A DNA stretch of 64,000 bases from Rhizobiaceae bacterium (GCA_019635795.1 JAHBYV010000011.1:1-64000), one strand, 5' to 3'; counted from the stretch's first letter, positions 54,861 through 64,000 are shown. Translations and numbers: made by a program. The notes: generated by a model not told the origin, from the sequence alone.

Positions 54861-54945
54861 TGCGTAAGAGCGTTGAGCCACATCAGCTCCGAGACCGACT
54901 AATTCTGCTTACGATAAATAGTTATATTTATCAGTAAAGAAATAC

Positions 54946-55022
54946 TGGTAGCGGAGGAGGGATTTGAACCCCCGACACAAGGATTATGATTCCTCTGCTC
55001 TAACCAACTGAGCTACTCCGCC
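54946..55022 (-). tRNA. tRNA-Met (anticodon CAT)
   Basis: A 77-base tRNA including an encoded CCA. Acceptor GGCGGAG/CTCCGCT, D-arm GCTC-AGTTGGTTA-GAGC, anticodon stem GAGGA with loop ATCATAA (anticodon CAT), T-arm GGGGGTTCAAATCCC. The G-C acceptor start argues against an initiator tRNA; a lysidine-modified tRNA-Ile with CAT is the alternative. Confidence 0.9.
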
Positions 55023-55134
55023 CCAAGTCAGCCGCGTGGTTAGTGCGGCTCTATCCGAAGGACGGGCGGATATAGGATTGTGCAGCGCGGCCTGTCAAGT
55101 TGCCGATTGAAGCTTTGACACGCAAAATTGTCGC

Positions 55135-58100
55135 TCAGGCATCTGCGGCGTAGACAATCAGCAAATCCTTGGCGTCAATCTGGTCGCCGCTGTGCACCAG
55201 CACCTCGGCAATTGTCCCGTCCCGCTCCGCGTGCAGCGCCGTTTCCATCTTCATTGCCTCAATGGAAAGCAAAACGTCGCCCGCCTTCACGCTCTGGCCG
55301 GTGTTCACTGCGAGCGTTGAAATCACGCCCGGCATCGGTGCGCCCACATGCAGCTCGTTGCCAGCCTCAACCTTGCGCCGTGCCTTGCCATTTGAAGCGC
55401 CGTGAGCGCGGTCAGGAACCTTGATTCGGCGCGGCTGGCCATTCAGCTCGAAGAACACGGTGACCATGCCCTTCTCGTCAGTGTCGCCTATGGCCAGACA
55501 ACGAATCACCAGCGTCTTGCCGCGCTCAATGTCGACGAACACCTCGTCCTCTGCGCTCATGCCGTAGAAATAGGTCAACGTTGGGAGAACGCTCACAGGC
55601 CCATAATTGTCCTGTGCCGCAGCAAAGTCGGTGAATACCTTCGGATACATCAGCCACGACGCAAATTCGTGATCGCTCAAGGCGCGGCCAAGTGTTTCCT
55701 CAATATCTTCGCGGGCCTTTTGAAGATTGGCCGGTGCCAGCAACGAGCCGGGCCGAACGGTGTAAGGCTTGTCGCCCTTCAGCGCCTTTTTCTGCAAGGC
55801 TGCTGGCCAGCCACCCGGAGATTGCCCCAGATCGCCGCGTAGCATGGAAACGACCGAATCGGGGAAAGCTATGTCGCGGGCGGGGTCCTGCACATCGGCA
55901 ACGCTCAGTTCCTGGCTCACCATCATCAGAGCCATATCGCCCACCACCTTTGAGGATGGTGTGACTTTCACGATGTCGCCGAACATCAGGTTCACATCGT
56001 GATACGCTTGAGCCACCTCATGCCAGCGCGTTTCAAGCCCCAGCGAACGCGCCTGTTCTTTAAGGTTGGTGAATTGACCGCCTGGCATTTCGTGGAGGTA
56101 GACCTCCGAAGCAGGCCCCTTCAGATCGGACTCAAACGCCGTGTACTGGTTGCGCACCGCTTCCCAATAGAAGGAAATGCGCCTTATCCATTGCGGGTCC
56201 AGCGCCGGATCGTATGGCGTGCCGCGCAGTGCCTCAACAATCGAGCCAAGGCATGGCTGGGACGTGTTGCCAGAGAAGGAATCCATTGCGGCATCGATTG
56301 CGTCCACGCCGCTTTCCACTGCCGCCAAGACTGTCGCCGCGGCAAGACCAGACGTGTCATGCGTGTGGAAATGGATTGGCAAATCGGTTTCTTCGCGCAG
56401 CGCCTTGAACAGAACGCGCGCCGCGCCCGGCTTCAGCAGGCCGGCCATATCCTTTACCGCGATGATATGGGCGCCGGCCTTTTCCAGTTCCTTCGCCAGA
56501 TCGACATAATAGCGCAGATCGTATTTCGCGCGGTTTGGATCGAGAATGTCGCCCGTGTAGCACATCGCCGCTTCGCAAAGCTTGCCTTCGGCACGTACGG
56601 CATCCATCGCCACGCGCATATTCTCCACCCAGTTCAGGCAGTCGAATACGCGAAACAGGTCAATGCCGCCGCTTGCAGCCTGTTTGACGAAGTATTGTAC
56701 GACATTGTCGGGATAGTTGGTGTAGCCCACGCCATTTGCGCCGCGCAGCAGCATTTGCAGCAATATGTTCGGCGCTGCTTCGCGCACTTTTGCCAGTCGC
56801 TCCCAGGGGTCTTCCGTGAGGAAGCGCATGGCGACATCAAATGTCGCGCCGCCCCAGCATTCCAGTGAAAGCAATTGGGGCAGGGCGCGCGCATAGGTGC
56901 CTGCAATCCTTGCAACATCGTAAGTGCGCACGCGGGTGGCCAGCAATGACTGGTGGCCGTCTCGCATAGTCGTGTCGGTCACCAGAACCTGCTTCTGCTC
57001 GCGCATCCAGCGGGCAAATCCTTCCGGTCCAAGCGCATCGAGCTTCTGCCGGGTGCCATCAGGTATCGGGCTTGTAACCCACGGAATTACGGGCGGGGCA
57101 GCCTCCGGGTTTGGAGCGGGGCGGCCGCGCGTTTCGGGATGACCGTTCACCGTGACGTCTGCAAGATAGTTCAGCAATTTGGTGGCGCGGTCCTGCCGCT
57201 TCACCTGTGTGAAAAGCTCCGGCGTGGTGTCGATGAACCTCGTCGTATAGGAATTGTCGCGAAAGCTTGGGTGGTCGATAATTGCTTCAAGGAATGTGAG
57301 GTTCGTTGCCACGCCGCGAATGCGGAACTCACGCAGGGCGCGATTCATACGATCAATGGCTTCGCTGGACGTGGGAGCCCAAGCGGTAACCTTCTCCAGC
57401 AGCGGGTCGTAAAAGCGCGTGATGACAGCGCCCGAATAGGCTGTGCCGCCATCAAGACGAATGCCAAAACCTGTAGCGCCGCGATAGGCGGTGATGCGCC
57501 CATAATCGGGAATGAAGTTCTGCTCCGGGTCTTCAGTCGTGATGCGGCACTGAAGCGCATGACCGTTGAGCCTGATTGCCTCCTGCCTCGGTACGCCAGA
57601 TTCCGCTGTGCCAATTGCAAAGCCGTCAAGGATATGAATCTGCGCTTTCACAATGTCTATGCCCGTTACCTCTTCGGTGACGGTGTGCTCGACCTGAATG
57701 CGCGGATTGACCTCGATGAAGTAGAACTCTCCTGAATCCGAATCTTGCAGGAACTCAACGGTGCCAGCGCCAATATAGCTCGTCTCCTGCGCGATTTTCA
57801 GCGCATAACCGCAAAGCTCTTGCCTCTGTGCATCTGTCAGGTACGGAGCCGGTGCGCGCTCGACCACTTTCTGATTGCGCCGCTGAATAGAGCAGTCACG
57901 TTCAAAAAGGTGCACGGCATTGCCGTGCGTGTCGCCCAATATCTGAACCTCGACGTGCCGCGCGCGCTCGACCAGCTTTTCGAGATAAACCTCATCCTTG
58001 CCGAAAGCGGCCTTTGCTTCGCGTTTGCCTTCGGTAACCTCGCGCATCAGATCAGCCTCGGAGCGAATGGCGCGCATTCCGCGCCCGCCGCCGCCCCATG

Positions 58101-58602
58101 AGGCTTTCAGCATCACCGGATAGCCGATTTCGTTGGCCAGCCGCTTGATCTCGACCGGGTCATCCGGAAGCGGGTCGGTTGCAGGAACGACCGGAACACC
58201 AACCTCTATAGCGAGATTGCGCGCGGCCACCTTGTTGCCAAGTCTGCGCATGGTTTCGGGCTTTGGCCCGATGAAGGTGATGCCGGCCTCAGCACAAGCT
58301 TCCGCAAATTCGGGGCTTTCGGACAAAAGGCCGTAGCCGGGATGAATGGCGTCAGCGCCGGAAAATTTCGCGACACGCAAAATTTCGTCAATCGAAAGAT
58401 AGCTTTCGATTGGGCCCATATCCTTGGCCAGCCACGGCCCGCGCCCGACCTGGTAGCTTTCATCTGCCTTGAAACGATGGAGGGAATATTTGTCTTCTTC
58501 AGCCCATATCGCGACTGTTTTCAGCCCAAGCTCATTGGCCGCGCGGAAAACGCGGATTGCAATTTCGGACCGATTTGCAACGAGAATTTTCTTGATAGCC
58601 AC
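55135..58602 (-). CDS. pyc: Pyruvate carboxylase
   Basis: A 1,155-residue biotin enzyme that makes oxaloacetate from pyruvate and bicarbonate for anaplerosis. Order of domains: biotin carboxylase (about 1-460, KKILVANRSEIAIRVFRAANELG, SWGGGGRGMRAI, EVNPRIQVEHTVTEEVTG), carboxyltransferase (about 535-810, TDTTMRDGHQSLLATRVR, VKDMAGLLKPGAA, HTHDTSG), the tetramerisation/allosteric region and a C-terminal biotinyl domain with IEAMKMET. The start is probably the GTG at 58602, which has GGAG 8 bases upstream; a TTG at 58608 is less likely. Single-gene transcript. Confidence 0.96.
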   Translation of the reverse strand: MAIKKILVANRSEIAIRVFRAANELGLKTVAIWAEEDKYSLHRFKADESYQVGRGPWLAKDMGPIESYLSIDEILRVAKFSGADAIHPGYGLLSESPEFAEACAEAGITFIGPKPETMRRLGNKVAARNLAIEVGVPVVPATDPLPDDPVEIKRLANEIGYPVMLKASWGGGGRGMRAIRSEADLMREVTEGKREAKAAFGKDEVYLEKLVERARHVEVQILGDTHGNAVHLFERDCSIQRRNQKVVERAPAPYLTDAQRQELCGYALKIAQETSYIGAGTVEFLQDSDSGEFYFIEVNPRIQVEHTVTEEVTGIDIVKAQIHILDGFAIGTAESGVPRQEAIRLNGHALQCRITTEDPEQNFIPDYGRITAYRGATGFGIRLDGGTAYSGAVITRFYDPLLEKVTAWAPTSSEAIDRMNRALREFRIRGVATNLTFLEAIIDHPSFRDNSYTTRFIDTTPELFTQVKRQDRATKLLNYLADVTVNGHPETRGRPAPNPEAAPPVIPWVTSPIPDGTRQKLDALGPEGFARWMREQKQVLVTDTTMRDGHQSLLATRVRTYDVARIAGTYARALPQLLSLECWGGATFDVAMRFLTEDPWERLAKVREAAPNILLQMLLRGANGVGYTNYPDNVVQYFVKQAASGGIDLFRVFDCLNWVENMRVAMDAVRAEGKLCEAAMCYTGDILDPNRAKYDLRYYVDLAKELEKAGAHIIAVKDMAGLLKPGAARVLFKALREETDLPIHFHTHDTSGLAAATVLAAVESGVDAIDAAMDSFSGNTSQPCLGSIVEALRGTPYDPALDPQWIRRISFYWEAVRNQYTAFESDLKGPASEVYLHEMPGGQFTNLKEQARSLGLETRWHEVAQAYHDVNLMFGDIVKVTPSSKVVGDMALMMVSQELSVADVQDPARDIAFPDSVVSMLRGDLGQSPGGWPAALQKKALKGDKPYTVRPGSLLAPANLQKAREDIEETLGRALSDHEFASWLMYPKVFTDFAAAQDNYGPVSVLPTLTYFYGMSAEDEVFVDIERGKTLVIRCLAIGDTDEKGMVTVFFELNGQPRRIKVPDRAHGASNGKARRKVEAGNELHVGAPMPGVISTLAVNTGQSVKAGDVLLSIEAMKMETALHAERDGTIAEVLVHSGDQIDAKDLLIVYAADA

Positions 58603-58708
58603 GCACAAGCTCCAAGGGACAGCAACACTGACCCTTTCTGCTTAGCGGAAAAATTGTGCAGCGCAAACCGAATTGCAAGCCTTTGGCAAAACGAGGGCGA
58701 AGAACTCG

Positions 58709-58918
58709 CTATTTATTCAGGATCAGCTTGCCCTGACGGGTAATTCTCAGCCTGTACACCGACTCTCCATGGGCGATGCCGATCTCATGCTCGCCAGTAT
58801 TGAACAGGTGGTTACTGGAGACCGTGCGGACACCGGGTGGCGTGCCGGGGTAAAACTGGCCGACCTCTTTTTCCTTGGAATGCCAGGAGCGGTGAAACTG
58901 TGGATTGTAGTTGTTCAT
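58709..58918 (-). CDS. hmuP: HemP/HmuP hemin-uptake protein
   Basis: A 69-residue protein with the HemP family C-terminus: RTVSSNHLFNTGEHEIGIAH then GESVYRLRITRQGKLILNK. In rhizobia HmuP is a small activator of haem-uptake genes (hmuR/bhuR); in other bacteria HemP is encoded with the haem receptor. Here no receptor or haem transporter gene is adjacent; it lies alone between pyc and an MFS gene on the opposite strand. The N-terminal 30 residues are not conserved in my recollection of the family. Confidence 0.82.
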   Translation of the reverse strand: MNNYNPQFHRSWHSKEKEVGQFYPGTPPGVRTVSSNHLFNTGEHEIGIAHGESVYRLRITRQGKLILNK

Positions 58919-59050
58919 ATGTAACCCTCTCGCCGGTAGGCATTAATTCATGAGTAAAAATATCAAGTTTAATTTGGGGCGCAAGTGGGAATACCCGTTT
59001 GATATTAATCGTGAACACATCGCAGCGTGTGGCCCAATGGCAGTGCCAAA

Positions 59051-60313
59051 ATGTCGCTTGATCTTAAACTGAACCGATTTAAGTTCGCCTCCGACTCACA
59101 GATCGGACTGATTGATATGGCTATCGCAGAAGATCTGGCGCTGGCGCAGCGTGGACGCTGGGCTGTTGCCGGATTGTTTTTCATGAATGGCTTTCTTGTT
59201 GGGAGCTGGGCACCTCAAATTCCTGAACTCGCGTCAAGGTTGTCTATTCGCGAGTCGACGCTGGGCATTCTCATTCTCGTGTTCGGGTTGGGTGCGATGG
59301 CCTGTATGCCAGTATCGGGCGTGCTCATGTCACGCTATGGATCGAGGCGCGTCGGCCTGTTCTTCGCTATGGCCTGTGTGGTCAGCCTGCTTGCCGTGGT
59401 TTCCTCGCCGAATGTCTTGGTGACGGCGCTTGCGATGTTTTTCTTTGGCGGTGTCACCGGGGGCATGGATGTTGCCATGAACTCCAACGCTGTTGCTGTG
59501 GAGCGGAAATTGTCGAAGGCGATCATGTCGTCTTCGCATGGCTTCTGGAGTCTTGGCGGGTTTGTCGGAGGCGGTCTTGGCGGTCTGGCGATCCAGTATT
59601 TCGGGTACTACGCCCATGCCTTGGCTGTAACGGTTGCAATGGCTGTCATGCTGCTGATCGCTGCACGTTATGTGATTGAAGACAGGGAGCCAGAAACACA
59701 CGAAGAAAAGAAGCCGATGCGGCTGCCCCGCAATCCCTCGATTTACCTCGTCGGGGCCGTTGCGCTTTTTGCCATGGTGCCGGAAGGGGCAATTCTTGAT
59801 TGGGGTGCTCTGTATCTTCGCCAGGAATTAGGTGCCTCCATAGCGACAGCCGGGCTTGGCTTCGCATTTTTCGCGGGCGCCATGGCTGTCCTTCGATTTG
59901 CAGGCGATCGTGTGCGCAACCGGTTCGGTGCGGTCAAGACGATGCGTGTTTCCTGCATTATCGCGGCGCTCGGCATCCTTGTTGCGGGCATCTCCCCTTG
60001 GGCGTGGCTTGTGATTGCTGCATTTGCGCTGGCCGGCATTGGCATCGCCAATATTGTGCCTATTGCTTTTTCCGCAGCTGGGAACCAGCCCGGAATAGCG
60101 CCAAGCACTGGCATGAGCGTCGTTACGACAATTGGCTATTCCGGGATTCTGCTTGCGCCGTCAGGCATTGGCTTTGCTGCTGAATATGTGGGGTTTGCCG
60201 CAGTTTATATCGCGCTTTCGATCCCGCTGCTTCTGGTCTGCGCGGGCGCGGAACTGGTACGGGCAGCAGATTTTCAACCTGACAGGTCGCCGCCCGGACC
60301 GGAGATGATCTGA
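59051..60313 (+). CDS. MFS transporter
   Basis: A 12-helix major facilitator of about 420 residues. MSRYGSRRVGLFFAM is the MFS loop 2-3 motif; GFWSLGGFVGGGLGGL and AMNSNAVAVERKL in the first half resemble the YbjJ/fucose-permease-like group. The start is uncertain: GTG 59027, ATG 59051 and ATG 59117 are in frame and none has a clear ribosome-binding site; helix 1 begins at about RGRWAVAGLFFMNGFL. Substrate unknown. Shares the divergent gap with hmuP. Confidence 0.85.
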   Translation: MSLDLKLNRFKFASDSQIGLIDMAIAEDLALAQRGRWAVAGLFFMNGFLVGSWAPQIPELASRLSIRESTLGILILVFGLGAMACMPVSGVLMSRYGSRRVGLFFAMACVVSLLAVVSSPNVLVTALAMFFFGGVTGGMDVAMNSNAVAVERKLSKAIMSSSHGFWSLGGFVGGGLGGLAIQYFGYYAHALAVTVAMAVMLLIAARYVIEDREPETHEEKKPMRLPRNPSIYLVGAVALFAMVPEGAILDWGALYLRQELGASIATAGLGFAFFAGAMAVLRFAGDRVRNRFGAVKTMRVSCIIAALGILVAGISPWAWLVIAAFALAGIGIANIVPIAFSAAGNQPGIAPSTGMSVVTTIGYSGILLAPSGIGFAAEYVGFAAVYIALSIPLLLVCAGAELVRAADFQPDRSPPGPEMI

Positions 60314-60314
60314 C

Positions 60315-60473
60315 CTAAATTCTGCCCGTCAGCAAAAGTACGAGCACGACAATGAGCAGAACGCCCACGATACCTGATGGTCCATAGCCCCAACCGCGAG
60401 AATAGGGCCAGCTTGGTACCGCGCCGATCAGAATCAGAATGAGGATGATTAGCAGCAATGTGCCGAGTGTCAT
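60315..60473 (-). CDS. DUF3309 small membrane peptide
   Basis: A 52-residue, very hydrophobic protein with two membrane segments (MTLGTLLLIILILILIGAVP and GIVGVLLIVVLVLLLTGRI) around a conserved loop SWPYSRGWGYGPS. This matches the DUF3309 family as I remember it. GGAGGG stands 9 bases before the ATG at 60473. Convergent with the MFS gene with almost no space. Function unknown. Confidence 0.82.
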   Translation of the reverse strand: MTLGTLLLIILILILIGAVPSWPYSRGWGYGPSGIVGVLLIVVLVLLLTGRI

Positions 60474-60538
60474 GGGCGTGTCCCTCCATAAGTTGACGAG
60501 GGGGAAATGCGCAGAGCCCAATTGGGTTCCAAAGTGAA

Positions 60539-60558
60539 AGGGCCCCGGATGGGGCCCT
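60539..60558 (-). terminator. Hairpin after the RND gene
   Basis: AGGGCCCC-GGAT-GGGGCCCT, 8 bases after the RND stop. On the minus strand it is followed by TTCACTTT. Confidence 0.7.
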
Positions 60559-60566
60559 CGTCAATG

Positions 60567-63500
60567 TCAGGTACTTGTCGCTGGGCTGGTTCCTGCCGCG
60601 CCGTTGGGGCGGGGAGCTGGTTTGATCGCTGTCTTCCTTTTCGCCATCAGCGGGAAGAAACGCGCTTCCAGCTTGCCAAGCCACCCTTTCGCGCCCGGCT
60701 TGCGCTTGTCACTGGTGAAAACCATCAACATGGCTGGTGTCACGATCAGCGTCAGACCGGTAGCAAATGCCAAACCGAACACGATTGCCGATGATAGGGC
60801 GATCCACCATTGTGTCGAGGGCGCACTGATCGTTGTCTCGTGATGGAAAATTTCCAAACCGAGTCCAAAGGCGATAGGCAGAACGCCGAGAATGGCGGAA
60901 AGCGCGGTCAGCACCACGGGTCGGGCGCGTTCGCGGCAGGTCTGGAGCACGGCATCCAGCTTGCTCGCACCCTCATCGCGCAGCCGGTCATATGTGTCGA
61001 TCAGCACGATATTGTTGTTAACGACCACGCCTGCCAGAGCAATGATGCCGATGCCTGACATGACAATGACAAAAGACTGGCCAGTCAGCATCATGCCAAG
61101 CAGCGCGCCAATTGTTGCCATGATCACACATGACAGAACCAGCAAAACACTCGTGAACTTGTTGAACTGGGCGAGCAGCACGATGAAGATCAGGAAGATG
61201 GCCGCACCGAACGCATTGCCAAGAAACGCTTGAGCTTCGGCGCTGTCCTCATCAGAGCCTGCCATTTTCCAGTCTACCCCGGGCAGCTCCATCTTGCTTA
61301 CCGCTTCGCGCACGTCGTTCTGAACCGTTGCCACCTGATACCCGGTCGCGACGTTGGCCTGCACGGTTATCGTGCGCTTGCCGTCGATGCGGTTCAAAAT
61401 GCCAACCGTAGGTTCAGGCTTGCGGGATACGAAGTTGGAAATCGGAACCGATCCGTTTGCCGTCTCGATGCGCAATTGGTCCAACTCGGTCAGCGTGCGG
61501 CGCTGTTCAGGCAAACGAAGCCTGATGTCCACCGCATCGTCTGCGCCTGCCGGACGATAGTCGGTCAATTTCAGACCTGTTGTAACAAGCTGGACAGCCG
61601 TACCGACCGCCGTTGGCGAAACGCCATATTGCGCGGCTTTCGAGCGATCAACTTCAAGTGCCCAATCGACGCCGGGTGGGGGCAGACCGTCGCTGACGTC
61701 GATAACCCCTGGCACTTTTGCCACTAATTGAGCAACTGCACGCGCCTTGTCATTCAAGCCTTCAGGGTTTGTCGCCGAAAGCTGAACCTGAATGGCCTTG
61801 CCGGTTGGCGGTCCAGCTTCCGGAACGCGAACCTCGATATCGACACCCGGGATGCCGGCCATGGCAGTGCGTAAATCGTCAAGAATGTCGTGCGCTGCCT
61901 TGCGCTCACGCCAATCAACGAATTCGTACTGGATCACGCCAACCACATCTTCGGGAATCTCATTGCCACCACGGGTTTTGCCAACGCGGGTGTACACGGA
62001 TTCAATACCCGGCCAACCCAGAATCCGGCTTTCGGCTTGCCGCGTAGCCGCGTCCATCTCCTCAAGCGAGAGGTTGCCGCGCGCATGAACGTAAAGCAGG
62101 CCGTAATCCGGTTCGACGTTGGGGAAGAATTCTACGCCTCGTCCAAAATGCGAGTAGGCGTAAGGAACGGCAATCAGCAACGCGACAGTGAGTGCCAAAG
62201 CTGTTTTCGGATAGTGAACTGCCTTGTTGACAGCGGCCATATACAGGCCGTCCCTGTGTTTCTCCTCATGTTCAGGAGCTTTCGCGAACATGGCACCAAG
62301 GGTAGGCGCGAAGATCAACGCATAGGCCATGGAAGCCGCCAATGTCACAATCAGCGTGATCGGCAGGTATTTCATGAAATCGCCGATGACGCCCGGCCAG
62401 AAAAGCAGGGGTGAAAACGCGGCAATGCGGGTCATGGTAGCGGCGATAACCGGCCCCGCCATGCGCTTTGCTGCCAGTTCGAATGCCTGTTCGCGCCGCA
62501 TACCTTCCGACATTCGCCGTTCTGCGAATTCGGTTACGATAATCGCGTCATCAACCAGCATTCCCACCGCCAGAATGAGGCTGAACAGCACGATCATGTT
62601 GATCGTGTAACCCATCAGTGCAAGCGCCAGAATGCCCATCAGGAACGATGCAGGGATCGCGATGCCAATGAGTAGGGAAGCGCGGCCAGACAGGGCGTAA
62701 AGGATAACGATGAAAACGAGTATGACGGCAATCAGGACGTGGTTTTGCAGGTCCGACAGAAGCTGGTTCACGAACACGGACTTGTCCTGAGTGTAGGTGA
62801 CAACCATGCCCTGCGGCGCAGTTTTCATGAACTCGTCGGCGACCTTCTTGGCACCGTCGATCGTTTCGACAATGTTCGCGCCGATGCGCTTTTTGACCTC
62901 GATTGCAATTGCATTTCGTCCGTCCAGACGGGTGATGGTTTGCGCATCTTCAAATGTGGACCGCACTGTCGCAATGTCCTGCACCCGCACCACCGCATTC
63001 GGACCGGCCACAACGGGCAGGCGCGCCACGTCCTCAGGCGTTTCGATCAAAGCTGGAACCTTGATCGCATATTTGCCTTCGGCACCTTCCATGGCGCCAG
63101 CCGCAACGAGGTTATTCGATTGGCCGACGCCCTGAATAAGCTGGTCGAGACGCAGGCCGTAGGAGGCAAGGCGCATCGGGTCGATGATGGCTTCCACAAG
63201 CTCATCGCGTGAGCCTTGCAGCGTGCCTTCAAGAACGCCCGGCACTTCCTCGATACGGTCGCGCAATTCCTTCGCCGCAGCAGTCAGAACACGTTCCGGC
63301 ACGTCACCTGAAAGTGTCACCACAAGAACAGGGAATTCCGACAGGTTGATTTCGCTGACCGTCGGCTCGTCCACACCCTGAGGCAAATCGCGCTTGGCGT
63401 CCTGCACCTTGTTGCGTGTGTTGATGAGTGCGTCGCCAAGGTCCGTTGACGGATCAAACTCCACCAGCACGTACCCGCCGCCCTCATATGCGGCTGACCG

Positions 63501-63740
63501 CAACTCTTTCAAACCCTTCAGGTTTTTGAGTTGGGCCTCGACCGGCCGCAGTAGCAGGCGCTCGGAATCCTCAGGAGAAATACCCTGATAGTGCAGGGCG
63601 ACATACATGATTGGAATGGCAACGTCGGGCTCTGCCTCCTTCGGCACAGCGCGATAAGCCAGTGCCCCTGCAATGATCAGAAAAATCAGGACGGAAAGCG
63701 TGAGCCGCGCATTGCGGATCGCAAGTTTGACAATATCCAT
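60567..63740 (-). CDS. RND efflux transporter permease
   Basis: A 1,057-residue inner-membrane pump subunit of the AcrB/HAE1-like superfamily with 12 helices and two large periplasmic loops. Features: first helix NARLTLSVLIFLIIAGALAYRAVP, AEPDVAIPIMYVALHYQGISPEDSE, helix 4 with the proton-relay aspartates in VGMLVDDAIIVTEFAERRM, and the second-half GIIALAGVVVNNNIVLIDTYDRLR. The set 'EAEPDVxIP' and the VxVNNxIVLID motif point to the group of RND proteins close to those exporting multiple drugs or lipid-like compounds rather than metal-ion CusA types. It follows its adaptor gene, stop and start being 1 base apart. Confidence 0.92.
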   Translation of the reverse strand: MDIVKLAIRNARLTLSVLIFLIIAGALAYRAVPKEAEPDVAIPIMYVALHYQGISPEDSERLLLRPVEAQLKNLKGLKELRSAAYEGGGYVLVEFDPSTDLGDALINTRNKVQDAKRDLPQGVDEPTVSEINLSEFPVLVVTLSGDVPERVLTAAAKELRDRIEEVPGVLEGTLQGSRDELVEAIIDPMRLASYGLRLDQLIQGVGQSNNLVAAGAMEGAEGKYAIKVPALIETPEDVARLPVVAGPNAVVRVQDIATVRSTFEDAQTITRLDGRNAIAIEVKKRIGANIVETIDGAKKVADEFMKTAPQGMVVTYTQDKSVFVNQLLSDLQNHVLIAVILVFIVILYALSGRASLLIGIAIPASFLMGILALALMGYTINMIVLFSLILAVGMLVDDAIIVTEFAERRMSEGMRREQAFELAAKRMAGPVIAATMTRIAAFSPLLFWPGVIGDFMKYLPITLIVTLAASMAYALIFAPTLGAMFAKAPEHEEKHRDGLYMAAVNKAVHYPKTALALTVALLIAVPYAYSHFGRGVEFFPNVEPDYGLLYVHARGNLSLEEMDAATRQAESRILGWPGIESVYTRVGKTRGGNEIPEDVVGVIQYEFVDWRERKAAHDILDDLRTAMAGIPGVDIEVRVPEAGPPTGKAIQVQLSATNPEGLNDKARAVAQLVAKVPGVIDVSDGLPPPGVDWALEVDRSKAAQYGVSPTAVGTAVQLVTTGLKLTDYRPAGADDAVDIRLRLPEQRRTLTELDQLRIETANGSVPISNFVSRKPEPTVGILNRIDGKRTITVQANVATGYQVATVQNDVREAVSKMELPGVDWKMAGSDEDSAEAQAFLGNAFGAAIFLIFIVLLAQFNKFTSVLLVLSCVIMATIGALLGMMLTGQSFVIVMSGIGIIALAGVVVNNNIVLIDTYDRLRDEGASKLDAVLQTCRERARPVVLTALSAILGVLPIAFGLGLEIFHHETTISAPSTQWWIALSSAIVFGLAFATGLTLIVTPAMLMVFTSDKRKPGAKGWLGKLEARFFPLMAKRKTAIKPAPRPNGAAGTSPATST

Positions 63741-63741
63741 T

Positions 63742-64000
63742 TTACAGCGTTCCAGCCGCGTCCTGGGTGAGGCGCTTCAAAAGCGCGGGGTCAGCCTGAA
63801 CGGGCTTGACCTCATCGCCTTCCTTCACCAGATCCTGGCCCGCCATGATAACGCGAGTGCCGGCCGGAATCCCTGCCAGCAACAGGCCGGCGGGCGTGTC
63901 ATCGACAAGATCAATCGGGTAGAAAACTACTTTGTTCGATTCATCGACGGCCCGGATGCCGAGGTCGCCACTTGCGGAAAGAGTAACCACTGAACGGGGC
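63742..64000 (-). CDS. RND periplasmic adaptor (C-terminal part, cut by window end)
   Basis: The frame is open at the right edge, so only the last 85 or so residues are visible. They read RSVVTLSASGDLGIRAVDES, VVFYPIDLVDDTPAG and LLLAGIPAGTRVIMAGQDLV, the beta-barrel and membrane-proximal domain of a HlyD/MFP adaptor. Translationally linked to the RND gene 1 base downstream. Confidence 0.85.
   Translation of the reverse strand, partial: PRSVVTLSASGDLGIRAVDESNKVVFYPIDLVDDTPAGLLLAGIPAGTRVIMAGQDLVKEGDEVKPVQADPALLKRLTQDAAGTL

Overview
The window looks like chromosomal DNA of an alphaproteobacterium of the order Hyphomicrobiales (Rhizobiales), most likely the Brucella/Ochrobactrum group. This rests on the housekeeping order rplU-rpmA-GNAT-obgE-proB-proA-nadD-rsfS-rlmH-envC-ctpA-yibQ-rppH, a hydroxyproline epimerase of the Brucella PrpA type, and a five-component liv operon with a small membrane protein after livF. 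This is recognition from memory; no search was run.

Layout. (a) 1-5.0 kb: surface and glycan genes. They are the C-terminus of a large cadherin-like surface protein, an AGE-family sugar isomerase/epimerase, and convergent to it a sugar-nucleotide reductase plus a small phosphoglycosyl transferase, followed by an unrecognised Gln/Ser/Tyr-rich protein. (b) 5.0-10.2 kb: accessory region with a ChaC cyclotransferase, a frameshifted secreted-protein gene, a class II Fic protein and an Mrr-type restriction endonuclease. The Fic and Mrr genes lie between an intact tRNA-Ser(CGA) and a degenerate copy of the same tRNA in the same orientation. (c) 10.4-21 kb: a complete 2-aminoethylphosphonate (AEP) uptake and degradation locus. 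It has an ABC transporter (phnS/T/U type), an FAD amine oxidase, PhnW, a divergent LysR regulator, PhnY and PhnA, which together carry AEP through phosphonoacetaldehyde and phosphonoacetate to acetate and phosphate. (d) 21.2-34.8 kb: conserved translation, proline-synthesis and cell-envelope genes. They are interrupted after ctpA by a 1.1-kb insert carrying a Panacea-domain antitoxin and a toxin-like gene, bounded by a perfect 57-bp direct repeat. (e) 34.9-43.8 kb: amino-acid catabolism, with alr-dadA (D-alanine), mmsA with a LysR regulator, and a GntR-controlled trans-4-hydroxyproline pathway. (f) 44.1-50.1 kb: a branched-chain amino-acid ABC transporter whose LivG carries an unusual C-terminal helix-hairpin-helix extension. 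(g) 50.3-55 kb: a methyltransferase, a GGDEF-EAL protein, a small hypothetical gene, a HigBA-like toxin-antitoxin locus, a gene remnant and tRNA-Met(CAT). (h) 55.1-64 kb: pyruvate carboxylase, a HemP/HmuP protein, an MFS transporter, a DUF3309 peptide and an RND efflux pump whose adaptor gene runs off the window.

Main result of the hunt. Two unrelated toxin-antitoxin loci keep an intact antitoxin while the toxin reading frame is broken by one in-frame stop codon: TGA in the Panacea-linked gene and TAA in the HigB-like gene. In both cases the frame stays open and protein-like after the stop. The Panacea locus sits exactly between two copies of the ctpA 3' end and terminator. A palindrome nearly identical to the putative HigBA operator lies in front of rsfS about 26 kb away, raising the possibility that the orphaned antitoxin regulates a host gene. 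The phn promoters share an ATCGTTAT motif that may be the regulator's site.
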